64,000 nucleotides of DNA, from NCBI RefSeq assembly GCF_016595495.1, contig NZ_JAENIM010000008.1:62001-126000 (forward strand), given 5' to 3'. A program made the position numbers and the translations under genes. The DNA comes from Persicirhabdus sediminis. Lineage in GTDB: Bacteria; Verrucomicrobiota; Verrucomicrobiia; Verrucomicrobiales; Akkermansiaceae. Numbering within the stretch: position 1 is the first letter of the stretch; each line of letters opens with the position of its first letter. Below the pieces are notes generated by a model. That model made no database searches and was not told where the DNA came from. It saw nothing but the letters and a program-made list of their open reading frames with translations. This document shows, piece by piece, positions 1-9,042 of the stretch.

Positions 1-104
1 AGGTGGCCAAATTCCATCGCCTTGCCGCACTGCGGGCATAGCCGCTCCACGCTTGGGTCGGCGCTGGGCGTGGTATACATGGCTTCGTCTGAACTATTTT
101 GCAT
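1..104 (-). CDS. Zinc-ribbon protein, N-terminal fragment
   Basis: Only the first 34 codons are in the window; the gene runs off the left edge. From the ATG at 104 the product starts MQNSSDEAMYTTPS and reaches LCPQCGKAMEFGH. The CPQCG half-site is a typical first knuckle of a zinc ribbon; the second knuckle would lie outside the window. Seen: one CxxC motif at about residues 23-26. Inferred: a small zinc-ribbon protein or the ribbon of a larger membrane protein. Function unknown. Confidence 0.5.
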   Translation of the reverse strand, partial: MQNSSDEAMYTTPSADPSVERLCPQCGKAMEFGH

Positions 105-171
105 GATGAAAATGAAAGCTAACAAATACGCCAGCTGCAGTCGATAGTGAATCTCCAGCTAGCTGGGAAGT

Positions 172-216
172 TCAAGTCACGCTTGGCTTGAGGCGAAAGT
201 GCCTTTGGCTGCGAGC
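172..216 (-). pseudogene. Vestigial C-terminal end of the C39-like protein gene
   Basis: Read on the minus strand this stretch gives ...RHFRLKPSVT followed by a stop. The C39-like gene at 823-2070 ends GLFTLKPTVN and stop. Bases after the stop are also alike: both continue into AACTTC(C/T)CAGC and a CCAGCTAGCTGG-type motif. No upstream coding sequence of the family remains, so this looks like the decayed 3' end of a second copy. The similarity is short, so chance cannot be fully excluded. Confidence 0.45.
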
Positions 217-304
217 TAGGCTCAGTGTTTACAACTTGTGAGTCAGCTAGCTATCAATGAGGAGTGCCTACTGGCTGGAACTTTGGGAAGTTCAGTTGTG
301 CTTT

Positions 305-763
305 CTAGCGTATAGTTCTTCTTATGTACTCGACGTACATAGTGCCCAGCATCTCTTCACCTGAGCTGAAGAACTCGTCTACATCTCTGGTCAACAACTC
401 GTATTCCTCAGGCCGCTCCTCCATGAACTTATAAAATATATCTTCACGATCCTCTTGAGATTCAGGAAACTGCCCATCTGGAAAAATTCCACAAACGCTA
501 GCTAGCTTGAGCCTAGAACCTTCAGCTCCTATTTCATCAAGAATGTTCATGAACTCTGGGAAGTGATCTCCGCCAGCTCCTACGATATACAGGTCTATAC
601 CCGTGCCATTAATATCCATGAGAAACCATGATATTAACCATACAGCCTTAGATACTCTGTCCAAGTCATCCACGGTACAGCCTGACATTATATATCGTTC
701 ATCTACATAATTTGCCGTGAAGGAAAAACCTTCCTTGATAAGCATTTCAGCTGTTTCGTTCAT
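305..763 (-). CDS. DUF4375 (DMP19-like) domain protein
   Basis: 152 residues, no signal peptide or membrane segment, acidic. The middle, from about residue 46, has the layout of DUF4375/DMP19-like proteins: a helix ending WFLMDINGTGID, then GGDHFPEFMNILDEIGAEG, an aspartate/glutamate-rich helix and a C-terminal EYIRRTIR. In that family the helix normally carries NGG(F)xQ; here the corresponding part is degenerate, so the call rests on overall pattern. Probably a small cytosolic protein of unknown role. Its stop is followed by the same AACTTCCCA sequence seen after the neighbouring C39-like gene and its remnant. Confidence 0.5.
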   Translation of the reverse strand: MNETAEMLIKEGFSFTANYVDERYIMSGCTVDDLDRVSKAVWLISWFLMDINGTGIDLYIVGAGGDHFPEFMNILDEIGAEGSRLKLASVCGIFPDGQFPESQEDREDIFYKFMEERPEEYELLTRDVDEFFSSGEEMLGTMYVEYIRRTIR

Positions 764-822
764 TCATTGTGAAAATTTAAGTTTTTGTCATTTTGCGGAG
801 GAGCTCCAGCCAGCTGAGAAGT

Positions 823-2070
823 TTAATTCACGGTCGGCTTGAGGGTGAAGAGCCCCTTGGTGGCGTGGTAGGCGTCGCGCATTTTCATGGTTTTGAATTC
901 GTGGCCAGCGCCCCATGAATCACTGAAGATGATTTTCTCTTGGTCATCGTTGTAGCCGATGATGATTCTCATGTGGCCGCCTTGTGTTTGTGGGTTCAAG
1001 TTAGGTTCTTCTTGGTATTTGCCTAGCTCGAGCGACCAGAGCAATGGCACGCCGATGTTGATAGAGTCGCGGATAGCTTTGAGGACACGGCGTTCGTCTA
1101 GCTCTTTGCCTTGGTAGTAGACATCGCGTTTTTGATCAACAGTGACCATGCGCCCGTTAGACCCCATCATGCCAATGATTTTGAGTCTGGTTTTGAATCG
1201 GTAATCGATGTCGCCGAGTGCGTCTGCCATTTTTAATGTATTGGTTCCCATCTGCGGGTCGGCATTGGTGATTTGAGCGAGTTGGTGCATGTCTGCGCCA
1301 ATGCCAAAATGTTCAAATAACCGCTGTACGGAGGCGACCACACAGTATCCTTTGCGGCCCTGGTCAACCATAGGAATGCCCTTGATGAAGACGTTGCCTT
1401 CCTTGTCTTCGACGAGGAAATCTTTGAGTTTAGATGATTTGATAGATGCGCCACCACGGGAGTTGAGCATGGAGGCAGCCAGCCCGCTGCGGGCAGATTT
1501 ATTGGCGACTCGGAGACGCAAAAATTCGGGTGTTTGTGATCCTAGTGCGCCCTCGTTGTATTCGAGCAGGGCGATGCCTTTGGGAGAATTCCAGCTGTAT
1601 CCTTCGGTGAGTAGCCCGTTTCTAGGATCTGCTTTGCGTTGGTTAGGCCTGCATTGCAGCGCTTCGCCCATGCTTTTACCAGTGAGCATGTAGATTTCGT
1701 TGAGTTTGTCGCTGGAGATTTCGCCCATGTCACCGCGGTTGTAGATTGAGAAGGTGACGAGGTTGAGTTTATCATCAGCAAAATCGACAATGACTTCTTC
1801 GACTTTGAGTTTTTTATCAAACAGGTTGAGAACGATTTGCCCATTACTATGGGTGATGCTGTTCATCTTTGCGCGTGATTTGTCCGCGGTGAGCCATTTG
1901 TAATATTTCGATTTTCCCTTAGCGAATTCTTGCTCAAATTCCTCACTCGTCATTTCCCAGTTGCTTGGGAAATTAATCAATTCGTCCAGCGGCACGGAGG
2001 TTTTCTTTTTCCCGGCAATGGCGTGACTCAGCTGGAGGATGATTAATAGTGGTAGAAGGAATTTTAACAT
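823..2070 (-). CDS. Secreted C39-like papain-fold protein
   Basis: 415 residues. Residues 1-19 (MLKFLLPLLIILQLSHAIA) are a signal peptide ending at an AxA-like site. The N-terminal half has no recognised domain. The C-terminal half is a peptidase C39-like/papain-fold domain: VDQGRKGYCVVASVQR at about 236-251 gives the oxyanion Gln and nucleophile Cys, GGHMRIIIGYN gives the His, and FSDSWG the Asp. The catalytic set looks intact. Such secreted proteins occur in Verrucomicrobiota and Planctomycetes; substrates are unknown. Monocistronic by spacing. A remnant of the 3' end of a second copy lies at 172-216. Confidence 0.75.
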   Translation of the reverse strand: MLKFLLPLLIILQLSHAIAGKKKTSVPLDELINFPSNWEMTSEEFEQEFAKGKSKYYKWLTADKSRAKMNSITHSNGQIVLNLFDKKLKVEEVIVDFADDKLNLVTFSIYNRGDMGEISSDKLNEIYMLTGKSMGEALQCRPNQRKADPRNGLLTEGYSWNSPKGIALLEYNEGALGSQTPEFLRLRVANKSARSGLAASMLNSRGGASIKSSKLKDFLVEDKEGNVFIKGIPMVDQGRKGYCVVASVQRLFEHFGIGADMHQLAQITNADPQMGTNTLKMADALGDIDYRFKTRLKIIGMMGSNGRMVTVDQKRDVYYQGKELDERRVLKAIRDSINIGVPLLWSLELGKYQEEPNLNPQTQGGHMRIIIGYNDDQEKIIFSDSWGAGHEFKTMKMRDAYHATKGLFTLKPTVN

Positions 2071-2192
2071 GTGAGTATTTGTATTTGTGTTCTTGCTAGA
2101 TTTCTAACGAATCTAGCGGATTGACTCAAGTGAGAATAACAGTTTGCTCAATATCGAGCGTTTAATAATAGGGTGAGCTGGGGATATGAGAA

Positions 2193-2226
2193 CAAAAAAA
2201 GCCTCGCTGGAAATCCAGCGAGGCTT
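2193..2226 (-). terminator. Intrinsic terminator after secDF
   Basis: A perfect 10-bp stem (GCCTCGCTGG / CCAGCGAGGC) with a 4-nt loop, followed on the minus strand by a run of seven T. It lies 24 bp past the secDF stop. Confidence 0.9.
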
Positions 2227-2249
2227 GGTAAATTGTGATGAATTGGCGA

Positions 2250-4715
2250 TTAAGCTTTTTCAGGCACTTCTTTTTCGATGCCTTCGAGCTCGTCGTCGTC
2301 ATCGTGTTTGGTGATCTCAGCACGGAGGTCACCACCTTTGCGGCGGCTCCAGACGTAGACGACTGGTGCAGCGATGAAGATGGATGAGTAAGTACCGATG
2401 AGCACACCAATCATGATGGTGTATGAGAAGTCGCGCAGACCTTCACCACCGAAGATGAAGAGCACCAGAACAGCCACGAATGTGGTGAATGATGTCAGCA
2501 CGGTACGTGAGAGCGTCGCGTTGATGGCGAAGTTCATGACATCTTTGATGCCGCCATCTTCTTGGTTGCGCAGTTCCTCACGAATACGGTCAAATACAAC
2601 GATGGTATCGTTAATTGAGTAACCGGCGATGGTGAGGAAGGCACCAACGTGGATCAATGTAAGCTCTCCGCCTGTGAGAACGATGATGCCCAAGGTGATG
2701 ACCAAATCGTGGAACAGAGCGGCACAAGCACCGAGTGCGAATGAGAACTCAAAGCGCAGGGTGATGTAGATGAGGATAGCAATGAGGCCAATGCCCAGCG
2801 CGCTAAGCGCGGTGATGAGGAATTCTCTACCCATAGTAGCACTCACCGTATCTTGGTCCGGCTGGTGGTCGGTAGCGATTTCGTCGTAGTTAGCCTGCAT
2901 GAACTCGATGACCTTGTCTGTGTCAGCTGTTGCACAGCGAACTGAGAGGATGTTGAGGCCAACGTTAGTGGTCTCTTCCAGAGCGGTTACAGATTGAGTC
3001 AATTCGAGAGCATTGAGTTTGCTCTGAGCTTCTTCAGCGAGGATGTGGTCTTCGCCGAGGTCGAAGTGGATGATGGTACCACCAGTGAAGTCGATACCGA
3101 GCGCACTGTTACCTTTGACACCTACGCCGCAGACACTGCCGAGGAGAAGAACTCCTGAAATCATAGCGGCGATACGGCGCTTGCTGAGGAAGTCGAACTT
3201 ACGCTTAGGAATGACATTGAGGAAGGTCATCTTGTCCTTGAGCAGCTTGGCGTCAGCCGCCCACCAGAAGAGTACGCGAGTGAACAGCAGCGCTGCGATC
3301 ATGGATGCGATGATACCAATTGTCAGTGTCACGGCGAAACCTTTCACAGTACCTGAAGCACGCCAGAAAAGGATACAAGCAGTGATCAGGGTGGTGATGT
3401 TGGCGTCGAAAATCGCTGAGAATGCTTTTTCGTAAGCCACTTCGATAGCGTTTTTGAGTGACTTGCCATTGGCGAGTTCTTCACGCAGACGTTCGTAGAT
3501 GAGAACGTTAGCATCAACGGCGATACCAATTGTCAGGATGATACCTGCAATACCTGGAAGGGTGAAGGTGAAGCCAAACAGAGCCATGGCTCCGAACAGG
3601 ATAATGACGTTGAGAGTGAGGCCGAGAAGGGCGATCACACCAGCGAATCTGTAGTAGATCAGCACAAAGATCATGGTCAGCAAGAGACCTGCAATACCTG
3701 CGTAGATACCTTGGCTGACGGTAGAAGCACCGAGGCTAGCGGATACTGAGCGCATCTCGTCTACCTGCAGTGGGTTTTTCAGCGGGTTCATCAGAGCTGA
3801 GGACAGCGCCTGTGCTTCTTCGATGGAGTCCATGCCAGAGATCTGGAATAAAGAACCAAAGACACCATTGATGGATGGAGCTGAGAGAACTTCGCCATCG
3901 AGAACGATAGCCATACGTGTGTGGCCGATGTTGGCTGCACGTGTGGTAGCAAACATGAGGTCGCCACCTTCGCCATTGAGCTCTACTGCAATTTGGCCAG
4001 CGTCAGCACCATAGAGTGCTTGAGCGCGGGTGATGTAGGAACCATCAATAACGATACGGTTTCTGAGAAGTAGGTCTTCAGTTATCGCGCGACCATCTCT
4101 GTCAGTATTCTTGTACTGGTAGAGTTTGTAGCCTGGGATGATGTTGGTTTCTGGATCAGCAGCTACTTCTGGAGCTAGCGTGCTTGATTCTTCGTGAACC
4201 AGACGGATTTCCAGCTTCGCCACTTGCTCGAGCACGGTGCGAATTTCTTCGGCACGGCCTGGTTCCACACCTGGCATTTGCACGATGATGCGGTCGGCAC
4301 CTTGCTGCTGGATAATGAGATCTTCAGTACCCATGCTGTTGAGGCGCTTCTCGATGGTGAGAATCGCTTGCGTCACCGCGTCAGCTGTGAGCGGCACAGG
4401 TTTGCCTGCTTCGTCGGTATTTGGCTGAACGCGCAGAGTGAATGAGGATCCACCAACCAAATCAATACCACCTTTAAGGGATGAGGCTTCATTGAAGGAC
4501 TTTTTGCCTGAGAAGAGGTCGCCCATTTGACTAGAAGTCGGTGGGATCACGGCAAAGATGGAGAAGACGGCGATCATGGCCACGATGATGGTGCCCAGAT
4601 TACGTTTGCGTTTTTGAATCTCGGTAGCGAAGTACCAGAAGAACAACCCAAGGAGCAAGAGTCCTGAAAGGAAGATCATCAGTCCGTCACCGGAGAATGT
4701 GTTAGCTATTGTCAT
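2250..4715 (-). CDS. secDF: Fused protein translocase subunit SecDF
   Basis: 821 residues: SecD (about 1-500) fused to SecF (about 530-821). It uses the proton gradient to pull exported proteins through SecYEG. Two hydrophobic segments come first, then a periplasmic head opened by LKGGIDLVGGSS, the first RND-like membrane bundle with GIAVDANVLIYERLREEL, and a SecF half with LGIDFTGGT and IAGYSINDTIVVFDRIR. These are the family's conserved motifs, including the membrane Asp. The gene lies 103 bp after yajC and ends at a strong terminator, so tgt-yajC-secDF is the familiar bacterial order. Part of its head domain is duplicated as the gene at 11704-12663. Confidence 0.97.
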   Translation of the reverse strand: MTIANTFSGDGLMIFLSGLLLLGLFFWYFATEIQKRKRNLGTIIVAMIAVFSIFAVIPPTSSQMGDLFSGKKSFNEASSLKGGIDLVGGSSFTLRVQPNTDEAGKPVPLTADAVTQAILTIEKRLNSMGTEDLIIQQQGADRIIVQMPGVEPGRAEEIRTVLEQVAKLEIRLVHEESSTLAPEVAADPETNIIPGYKLYQYKNTDRDGRAITEDLLLRNRIVIDGSYITRAQALYGADAGQIAVELNGEGGDLMFATTRAANIGHTRMAIVLDGEVLSAPSINGVFGSLFQISGMDSIEEAQALSSALMNPLKNPLQVDEMRSVSASLGASTVSQGIYAGIAGLLLTMIFVLIYYRFAGVIALLGLTLNVIILFGAMALFGFTFTLPGIAGIILTIGIAVDANVLIYERLREELANGKSLKNAIEVAYEKAFSAIFDANITTLITACILFWRASGTVKGFAVTLTIGIIASMIAALLFTRVLFWWAADAKLLKDKMTFLNVIPKRKFDFLSKRRIAAMISGVLLLGSVCGVGVKGNSALGIDFTGGTIIHFDLGEDHILAEEAQSKLNALELTQSVTALEETTNVGLNILSVRCATADTDKVIEFMQANYDEIATDHQPDQDTVSATMGREFLITALSALGIGLIAILIYITLRFEFSFALGACAALFHDLVITLGIIVLTGGELTLIHVGAFLTIAGYSINDTIVVFDRIREELRNQEDGGIKDVMNFAINATLSRTVLTSFTTFVAVLVLFIFGGEGLRDFSYTIMIGVLIGTYSSIFIAAPVVYVWSRRKGGDLRAEITKHDDDDELEGIEKEVPEKA

Positions 4716-4818
4716 GTGTGATTAGCAATGATTGCTGGTTGATTTATCCAGATGAGCTGACCACATAGCAGTTTGTGAGGCCTGCGGCTAGCTGGAAAGT
4801 GTGTATGATGGGCAAAAA

Positions 4819-5148
4819 TTATTTTTTTGCGCCTTTCTGAGCGGCTTTTTCAGCGCTAGGGATGCTGGCGATGGCAGTCTTATCAAATTCGACATTAATG
4901 CCTTCAGCTACTTTTACAGAAACGGTGAGCTCGCCAATGCTGTGAACGATGCCGTGCATGCCTCCTGCGGTGACGACTTTATCACCTTTTTTCATCGCCT
5001 CGACGCGCTGGCGCAGTTCCTTTTGGCGTTTTTGCTGTGGGCGGAATAATACAACCCACATGATAACAACCATAACAATCATCATGATGAATGTGTTGGT
5101 TGGGTCTCCCTGTTGGCCTTGGGCTAGTGTTGAGATGATCATGCTCAT
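4819..5148 (-). CDS. yajC: Preprotein translocase subunit YajC
   Basis: 109 residues with one membrane segment (about 17-37, MMIVMVVIMWVVLFRPQQKR). The FRPQQKRQKEL segment, the GDKVVTAGGMHGIV motif and the lysine-rich end are diagnostic of YajC, the small SecDF-associated subunit. It stands between tgt and secDF on the same strand, as in many bacteria. Length is normal. Confidence 0.95.
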   Translation of the reverse strand: MSMIISTLAQGQQGDPTNTFIMMIVMVVIMWVVLFRPQQKRQKELRQRVEAMKKGDKVVTAGGMHGIVHSIGELTVSVKVAEGINVEFDKTAIASIPSAEKAAQKGAKK

Positions 5149-5324
5149 ATACTTAGTAGTGTTATTTTAAATTGGTTAGTTCAGCTGGGAATACGCGTGC
5201 ACACGTCCTCCCGCCATGTGATTGAGGCGCAAAAGAAAATGCTGGTTACGCGAGGAAAGCAATCTCAAACTGATGATTTCCATGCGCCCGTGTGGACTCA
5301 ACGAGTCGACTACGTTGGGCAAAT

Positions 5325-6452
5325 CTACGATTTTGCATGATAACGCGCATTAAACGCATCTTTGAACTCAGTGAAGCGGTCGGCTTCAATCGCCGCGCGC
5401 GCGTCTGCCATCAGGCCTAGGAAGAAGTGCAAGTTGTGGAACGATAGCAAGCGTGCGCTTAGTAATTCCTTACTTCTGAATAGGTGGCGGATGAATGAAC
5501 GAGAAAATCTTGCAACGTGCGGGTGGCTGGTTTCACACAGCGGGCGCTCGTCGAACTCAAATTGTTTATTTTTGATGTGGATTGGGCCGTCGAGTGTGTA
5601 CGCCAGTCCGTGACGGGCGACTCGAGTTGGCAGCACACAGTCAAACATATCAACGCCTTGGCCAATCATTTCCAGCAGCTGCGGCGGTGTGCCGAGTCCC
5701 ATCGCGTAGCGTGGTTTGTCAGCTGGCAGGTGAGGGGTGGCATTTTCAATTGCGCGGAACATCTCGTGCTCGGGCTCGCCCACGGAAACGCCGCCGATGG
5801 CGTAACCGTCGAAGTCCATGGCGACCAGCTCTTTAGCTGAGCGCTCACGCAAGTCGGCGTAGATGCTGCCCTGGACGATGCCAAAGTGCATCTGCTTGCC
5901 ATTGCCTGATTTTGGTTCGTTAGCTACCACCCAGTCTTTGCATCGCTGCGCCCAGCGGGTGGTCAGCTCGAGTGATTCAGTAGCGTATTTCTCATCACAC
6001 GGGTACGGCGGACATTCGTCAAAAAGCATAGCAATGTCTGAGCCGAGCACCGACTGAATCTGCATGCTGAACTCTGGCGTGAACATCATCTTGGCGCCGT
6101 CGATGTGGTTGGAAAAACGCACGCCTTCTTCAGTGATCTTGCGCAGCTTGGCTAAAGACCAGACCTGAAAGCCACCAGAGTCGGTGAGGATAGGTTTGTC
6201 CCAAGTAGAAAATCCATGCAAACCGCCAAATTTCTCAATCACATCCAGCCCTGGGCGTAAGTTAAGGTGGTAGGTATTGCCCAAAATAATCTGCGCACCC
6301 AGCAGCTCGACTTCCTCTGGGTGTAGTGTTTTCACCATGCCCTGTGTGCCTACTGGCATGAAAATAGGCGTCTCGATGGTGCCATGCGGGGTGACGAGTC
6401 GGCCACGCCGCGCTTTGGTTTTGCTATCGGTCTTTAGAAGTGTGAATGACAT
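5325..6452 (-). CDS. tgt: Queuine tRNA-guanine transglycosylase, altered zinc site
   Basis: 375 residues, full length. TGT exchanges guanine-34 of GUN-anticodon tRNAs for preQ1. Visible motifs: TPIFMPVGTQG, GNTYHLNLRPG, LTDSGGFQVWSL (first catalytic Asp), FGIVQGS, YAIGGVSVGE, and MFDCVLPTR with the nucleophile Asp. The C-terminal zinc motif, normally CxCxxC plus a later His, is changed. The equivalent stretch reads DERPLCETSHPHVARFSR, with one Cys and two His in place of three Cys, while the later His in SFHNLHFF is kept. First gene of the tgt-yajC-secDF row. Confidence 0.95.
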   Translation of the reverse strand: MSFTLLKTDSKTKARRGRLVTPHGTIETPIFMPVGTQGMVKTLHPEEVELLGAQIILGNTYHLNLRPGLDVIEKFGGLHGFSTWDKPILTDSGGFQVWSLAKLRKITEEGVRFSNHIDGAKMMFTPEFSMQIQSVLGSDIAMLFDECPPYPCDEKYATESLELTTRWAQRCKDWVVANEPKSGNGKQMHFGIVQGSIYADLRERSAKELVAMDFDGYAIGGVSVGEPEHEMFRAIENATPHLPADKPRYAMGLGTPPQLLEMIGQGVDMFDCVLPTRVARHGLAYTLDGPIHIKNKQFEFDERPLCETSHPHVARFSRSFIRHLFRSKELLSARLLSFHNLHFFLGLMADARAAIEADRFTEFKDAFNARYHAKS

Positions 6453-6639
6453 GGATTCGCTGAGCTCTCTGCTTTGATGCTCTGAGCTAGCGCCGCAGGC
6501 ATCGATTGGCTAGCCTAATGTGCGTGCGGGGAAAGTCGAATCTTTTAAGCCAATCGCAGGTGGCCATAGACACAAGCGCCGCCAGCCAGCTGGAAATGGT
6601 CCAGCTAGCTGGCATGCCAATCAAGTCTACCATTGATCT

Positions 6640-7332
6640 CTACAGGCTGGGAACGTAGTGGATCCATCCTTGCACCAGCGGGTGAGCCGCTAGCTGCAGA
6701 CCCAGCCAGAAGACGGCGAGCCAAAATGCCAGCTTGCCGACGATTTCCAGAAAACTATGCCGCGGAACTTGCAGGTAGCCAGTGGGCGAGCAGATCATGT
6801 GCATCAGCAGGTAGAGGTTATAAATTGGCACCAATAAGCCGATGTTGGCTTTGCGGGTATATCCTAAGTTCTGCAGCCGGCTGGCGCACACCATCAAGCT
6901 GACGGCGACAATGGCTGCCACACCAGCGTAGAAAATCAGCTGATTAGCTGGTGACCAAACCATCATGGCATAAACCAGCGCGGGAAGAATAAGACAAAGG
7001 TAGGCATTGTAAGAAAACCTGCCGATGCCACCGTAGTCGATGCACAAGCTCTCGTAGCCAACTTTATCTTTCAGGTAGACTTTGTGGCTATTTGAGTGCG
7101 GTGCTGGTTTGAAGTTTCCCAGCGAAGTCGCTGGCACCCATCCGTGCATGCCGTCGCGCCAAACCATAACTTCTTCATATAATTGGCGATGGTGAAATTT
7201 TCGTTTCAGCTGCTGTTCTGAGAATGGGCCAAATTGTTCATTTTGGTGCATGAGATACCATTCCTTTTTCTTGGCGGGGAAAATGTGGGGGTGAGCCAAG
7301 AATTCACCTACTGAGTGAAGACTAAGTTGCAT
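6640..7332 (-). CDS. GYF_2 domain plus DUF805-like membrane protein
   Basis: 230 residues from the ATG at 7332. The frame is open to 7407, but that extension is low-complexity and adds nothing recognisable. A GYF_2 domain follows a short leader: EWYLMHQNEQFGPFSEQQL ... VWRDGMHGWVPATSL, with the typical W-Y, GP and final W. The C-terminal half is a DUF805-like four-segment membrane domain, including FSYNAYLCLILPALVYAMMVW and SRLQNLGYTRKANIGLLVPIYNLYLL. GYF_2 domains in bacteria are thought to bind proline-rich peptides, but no partner is evident. It is the first of five GYF_2 proteins in the window. Confidence 0.75.
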   Translation of the reverse strand: MQLSLHSVGEFLAHPHIFPAKKKEWYLMHQNEQFGPFSEQQLKRKFHHRQLYEEVMVWRDGMHGWVPATSLGNFKPAPHSNSHKVYLKDKVGYESLCIDYGGIGRFSYNAYLCLILPALVYAMMVWSPANQLIFYAGVAAIVAVSLMVCASRLQNLGYTRKANIGLLVPIYNLYLLMHMICSPTGYLQVPRHSFLEIVGKLAFWLAVFWLGLQLAAHPLVQGWIHYVPSL

Positions 7333-7511
7333 TGTTTTTGGGGGTTGGTTTATTTTGTCTAAGTGCAGACAAAAGAGTAGTTTAGGGCTAGTTGGTGGGA
7401 GGGTCAAGCTAGGAGCTGAAAATTCAATCTGAACATGAATTATTCATGTAGAAGAATAAGTAAGCGATTTGGGGGTTGAAGTTTTGAGCGATTTGGTAAT
7501 GATTGGCCGCG

Positions 7512-8318
7512 ATGAGTTATCAACCTTTAAGCGGGAAGACGGCCGTAGTTTTCGGCGTAGCAAATAAGCGTAGCATTGCTTATGCTGTGGCTAAGGCCTG
7601 GCATGATGCTGGAGCGAATTTGATTTTGAATTACCAAGGTGAGCGCAACAAAGATAGCGTTGCTAAAATTGCTCAATCTTTGTCCGAAGATATTCCTGTC
7701 TATCCCTGTGATGTGAGTAGTGATGTTGAGTTGGATGAATTCTTCGAAAATGTGAAGAAGCATTCCGACACAATCGATATCGTTCTGCATGCCGTAGCAT
7801 TCGCGCCACGCGAAGCTCTGGAAAACCCATTCATCGAAACTTCTCGTGAGGCGTACTCAATCGCTCACGACATCAGTGCTTATTCACTAGTTGCCATCGC
7901 TCAGCGCGCTGAGACTATGATGCCTAGCGGTGGTAGCATCCTTGCGATGAGCTACTACGGTGCTGCTAAAGTTATTCCACGTTACAACGTGATGGGTGTT
8001 GCTAAAGCTAGCCTCGAAGCCAGCACTCGCTACCTCGCTGCTGACCTCGGTGCCAAAAACATCCGCGTCAACTGCGTTAGCGCTGGGCCAGTTAATACAC
8101 TTGCTGCTCGCGGCATCGGTGGCCTTAACCTCATGCTCAAGCATTACGAAAAATTTGCTCCACTTGGCCGTACTTGTACGCTCGAGGAAATTGGTGCAAC
8201 TAGCCTGTTCCTCGCTACTGACGGAGCTGGCGGTATCACTGGTCAGACAATCTACGTCGACGGTGGTTACGAAATCAACGGCATGACTCTTGAAGAAGAA
8301 GTCTACCCAAATAAGTAA
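7512..8318 (+). CDS. fabI: Enoyl-[acyl-carrier-protein] reductase (NADH)
   Basis: 268 residues from ATG 7512; an in-frame TTG lies 9 bp upstream. FabI performs the last reduction of each fatty-acid elongation round. Motifs: VVFGVANKRSIAYAVAKA, the FabI-type nucleotide-binding segment; LHAVAFAP; the catalytic Y-x6-K as YNVMGVAK; GPVNTLAARGI; and the C-terminal TGQTIYVDGGYEI. Length and motifs are ordinary for FabI. It is followed 35 bp later by the GYF_2/DUF4190 genes on the same strand and may share their transcript. Confidence 0.96.
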   Translation: MSYQPLSGKTAVVFGVANKRSIAYAVAKAWHDAGANLILNYQGERNKDSVAKIAQSLSEDIPVYPCDVSSDVELDEFFENVKKHSDTIDIVLHAVAFAPREALENPFIETSREAYSIAHDISAYSLVAIAQRAETMMPSGGSILAMSYYGAAKVIPRYNVMGVAKASLEASTRYLAADLGAKNIRVNCVSAGPVNTLAARGIGGLNLMLKHYEKFAPLGRTCTLEEIGATSLFLATDGAGGITGQTIYVDGGYEINGMTLEEEVYPNK

Positions 8319-8352
8319 GTATTAGTTTGAATTAGCGTAGTATTCATCAGCT

Positions 8353-9039
8353 ATGAGCCATTGGTATTACGCTAAAGACCAACAACAGCTCGGACCAGTT
8401 AGCCAAGAGGAACTTTCCTCAATGCTGGCACGAGCTGAATTATCACCTAACGATCTCGCTTGGACGGATGGAATGGCCGAATGGCTGGAAATTGGTAAAA
8501 TTTCCCAGCTGGCCAGTCCTCCTCCTTCGCAGACAATTCCTCCGGCGGGCAAATTAGACCCGCCAGCTGGATCCATTTCTAGCGGATCCGCCGTGCCTAC
8601 TTCGGCAGCTTCTCCCTATCAGACTCCCGTTAGTGGCCATGCTTATGCTCCGGGGAGTACGATCTATCAGCCACGTCCGGTGCAGTCAACCAACTCACTG
8701 GCCATTACTTCATTAGTGCTGGGCTGTTTGAGCCTAGTCGCCTGCGGTTTTTTATCCTCCATTCCGGGCGCAATTTGCGGGCACATCGCCCTTAGCCAGA
8801 TCAAGCGAAGCTCACCTGAGCAGCCGGGCAGGGGCCTAGCCATCACAGGGCTTGTGCTCAATCATATTGTCAATGCTCTCTTGTTGTTAGTCATTTTGTT
8901 TTTCCTTGGCATGATGGTCTTAGGTTTGTCGCTGAGTGCCTCCGATTTTGAAAATCTCAATATCGACGACTCGGACTCTATTGAGGACTTTTTAGACAGC
9001 GAGTCTGAGCGCTTGATAGACGAAGGCGAAGCAAACTAA
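8353..9039 (+). CDS. GYF_2 plus DUF4190 membrane protein (copy 1)
   Basis: 228 residues. The N-terminal GYF_2 domain (about 1-55) has HWYYAKDQQQLGPVSQEEL and LAWTDGMAEWLEIGKI. A proline/alanine/serine linker (about 58-110) follows, then a DUF4190 segment: NSLAITSLVLGCLSLVACG, IPGAICGHIALSQIKRS and GLAITGLVLNHIVNALLLL, two membrane spans around a short loop. The tail is acidic (NLNIDDSDSIEDF). The linker has the composition a GYF_2 domain might bind. First of three tandem paralogues; only 3 bp separate it from the next. Confidence 0.8.
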   Translation: MSHWYYAKDQQQLGPVSQEELSSMLARAELSPNDLAWTDGMAEWLEIGKISQLASPPPSQTIPPAGKLDPPAGSISSGSAVPTSAASPYQTPVSGHAYAPGSTIYQPRPVQSTNSLAITSLVLGCLSLVACGFLSSIPGAICGHIALSQIKRSSPEQPGRGLAITGLVLNHIVNALLLLVILFFLGMMVLGLSLSASDFENLNIDDSDSIEDFLDSESERLIDEGEAN

Positions 9040-9042
9040 TTA

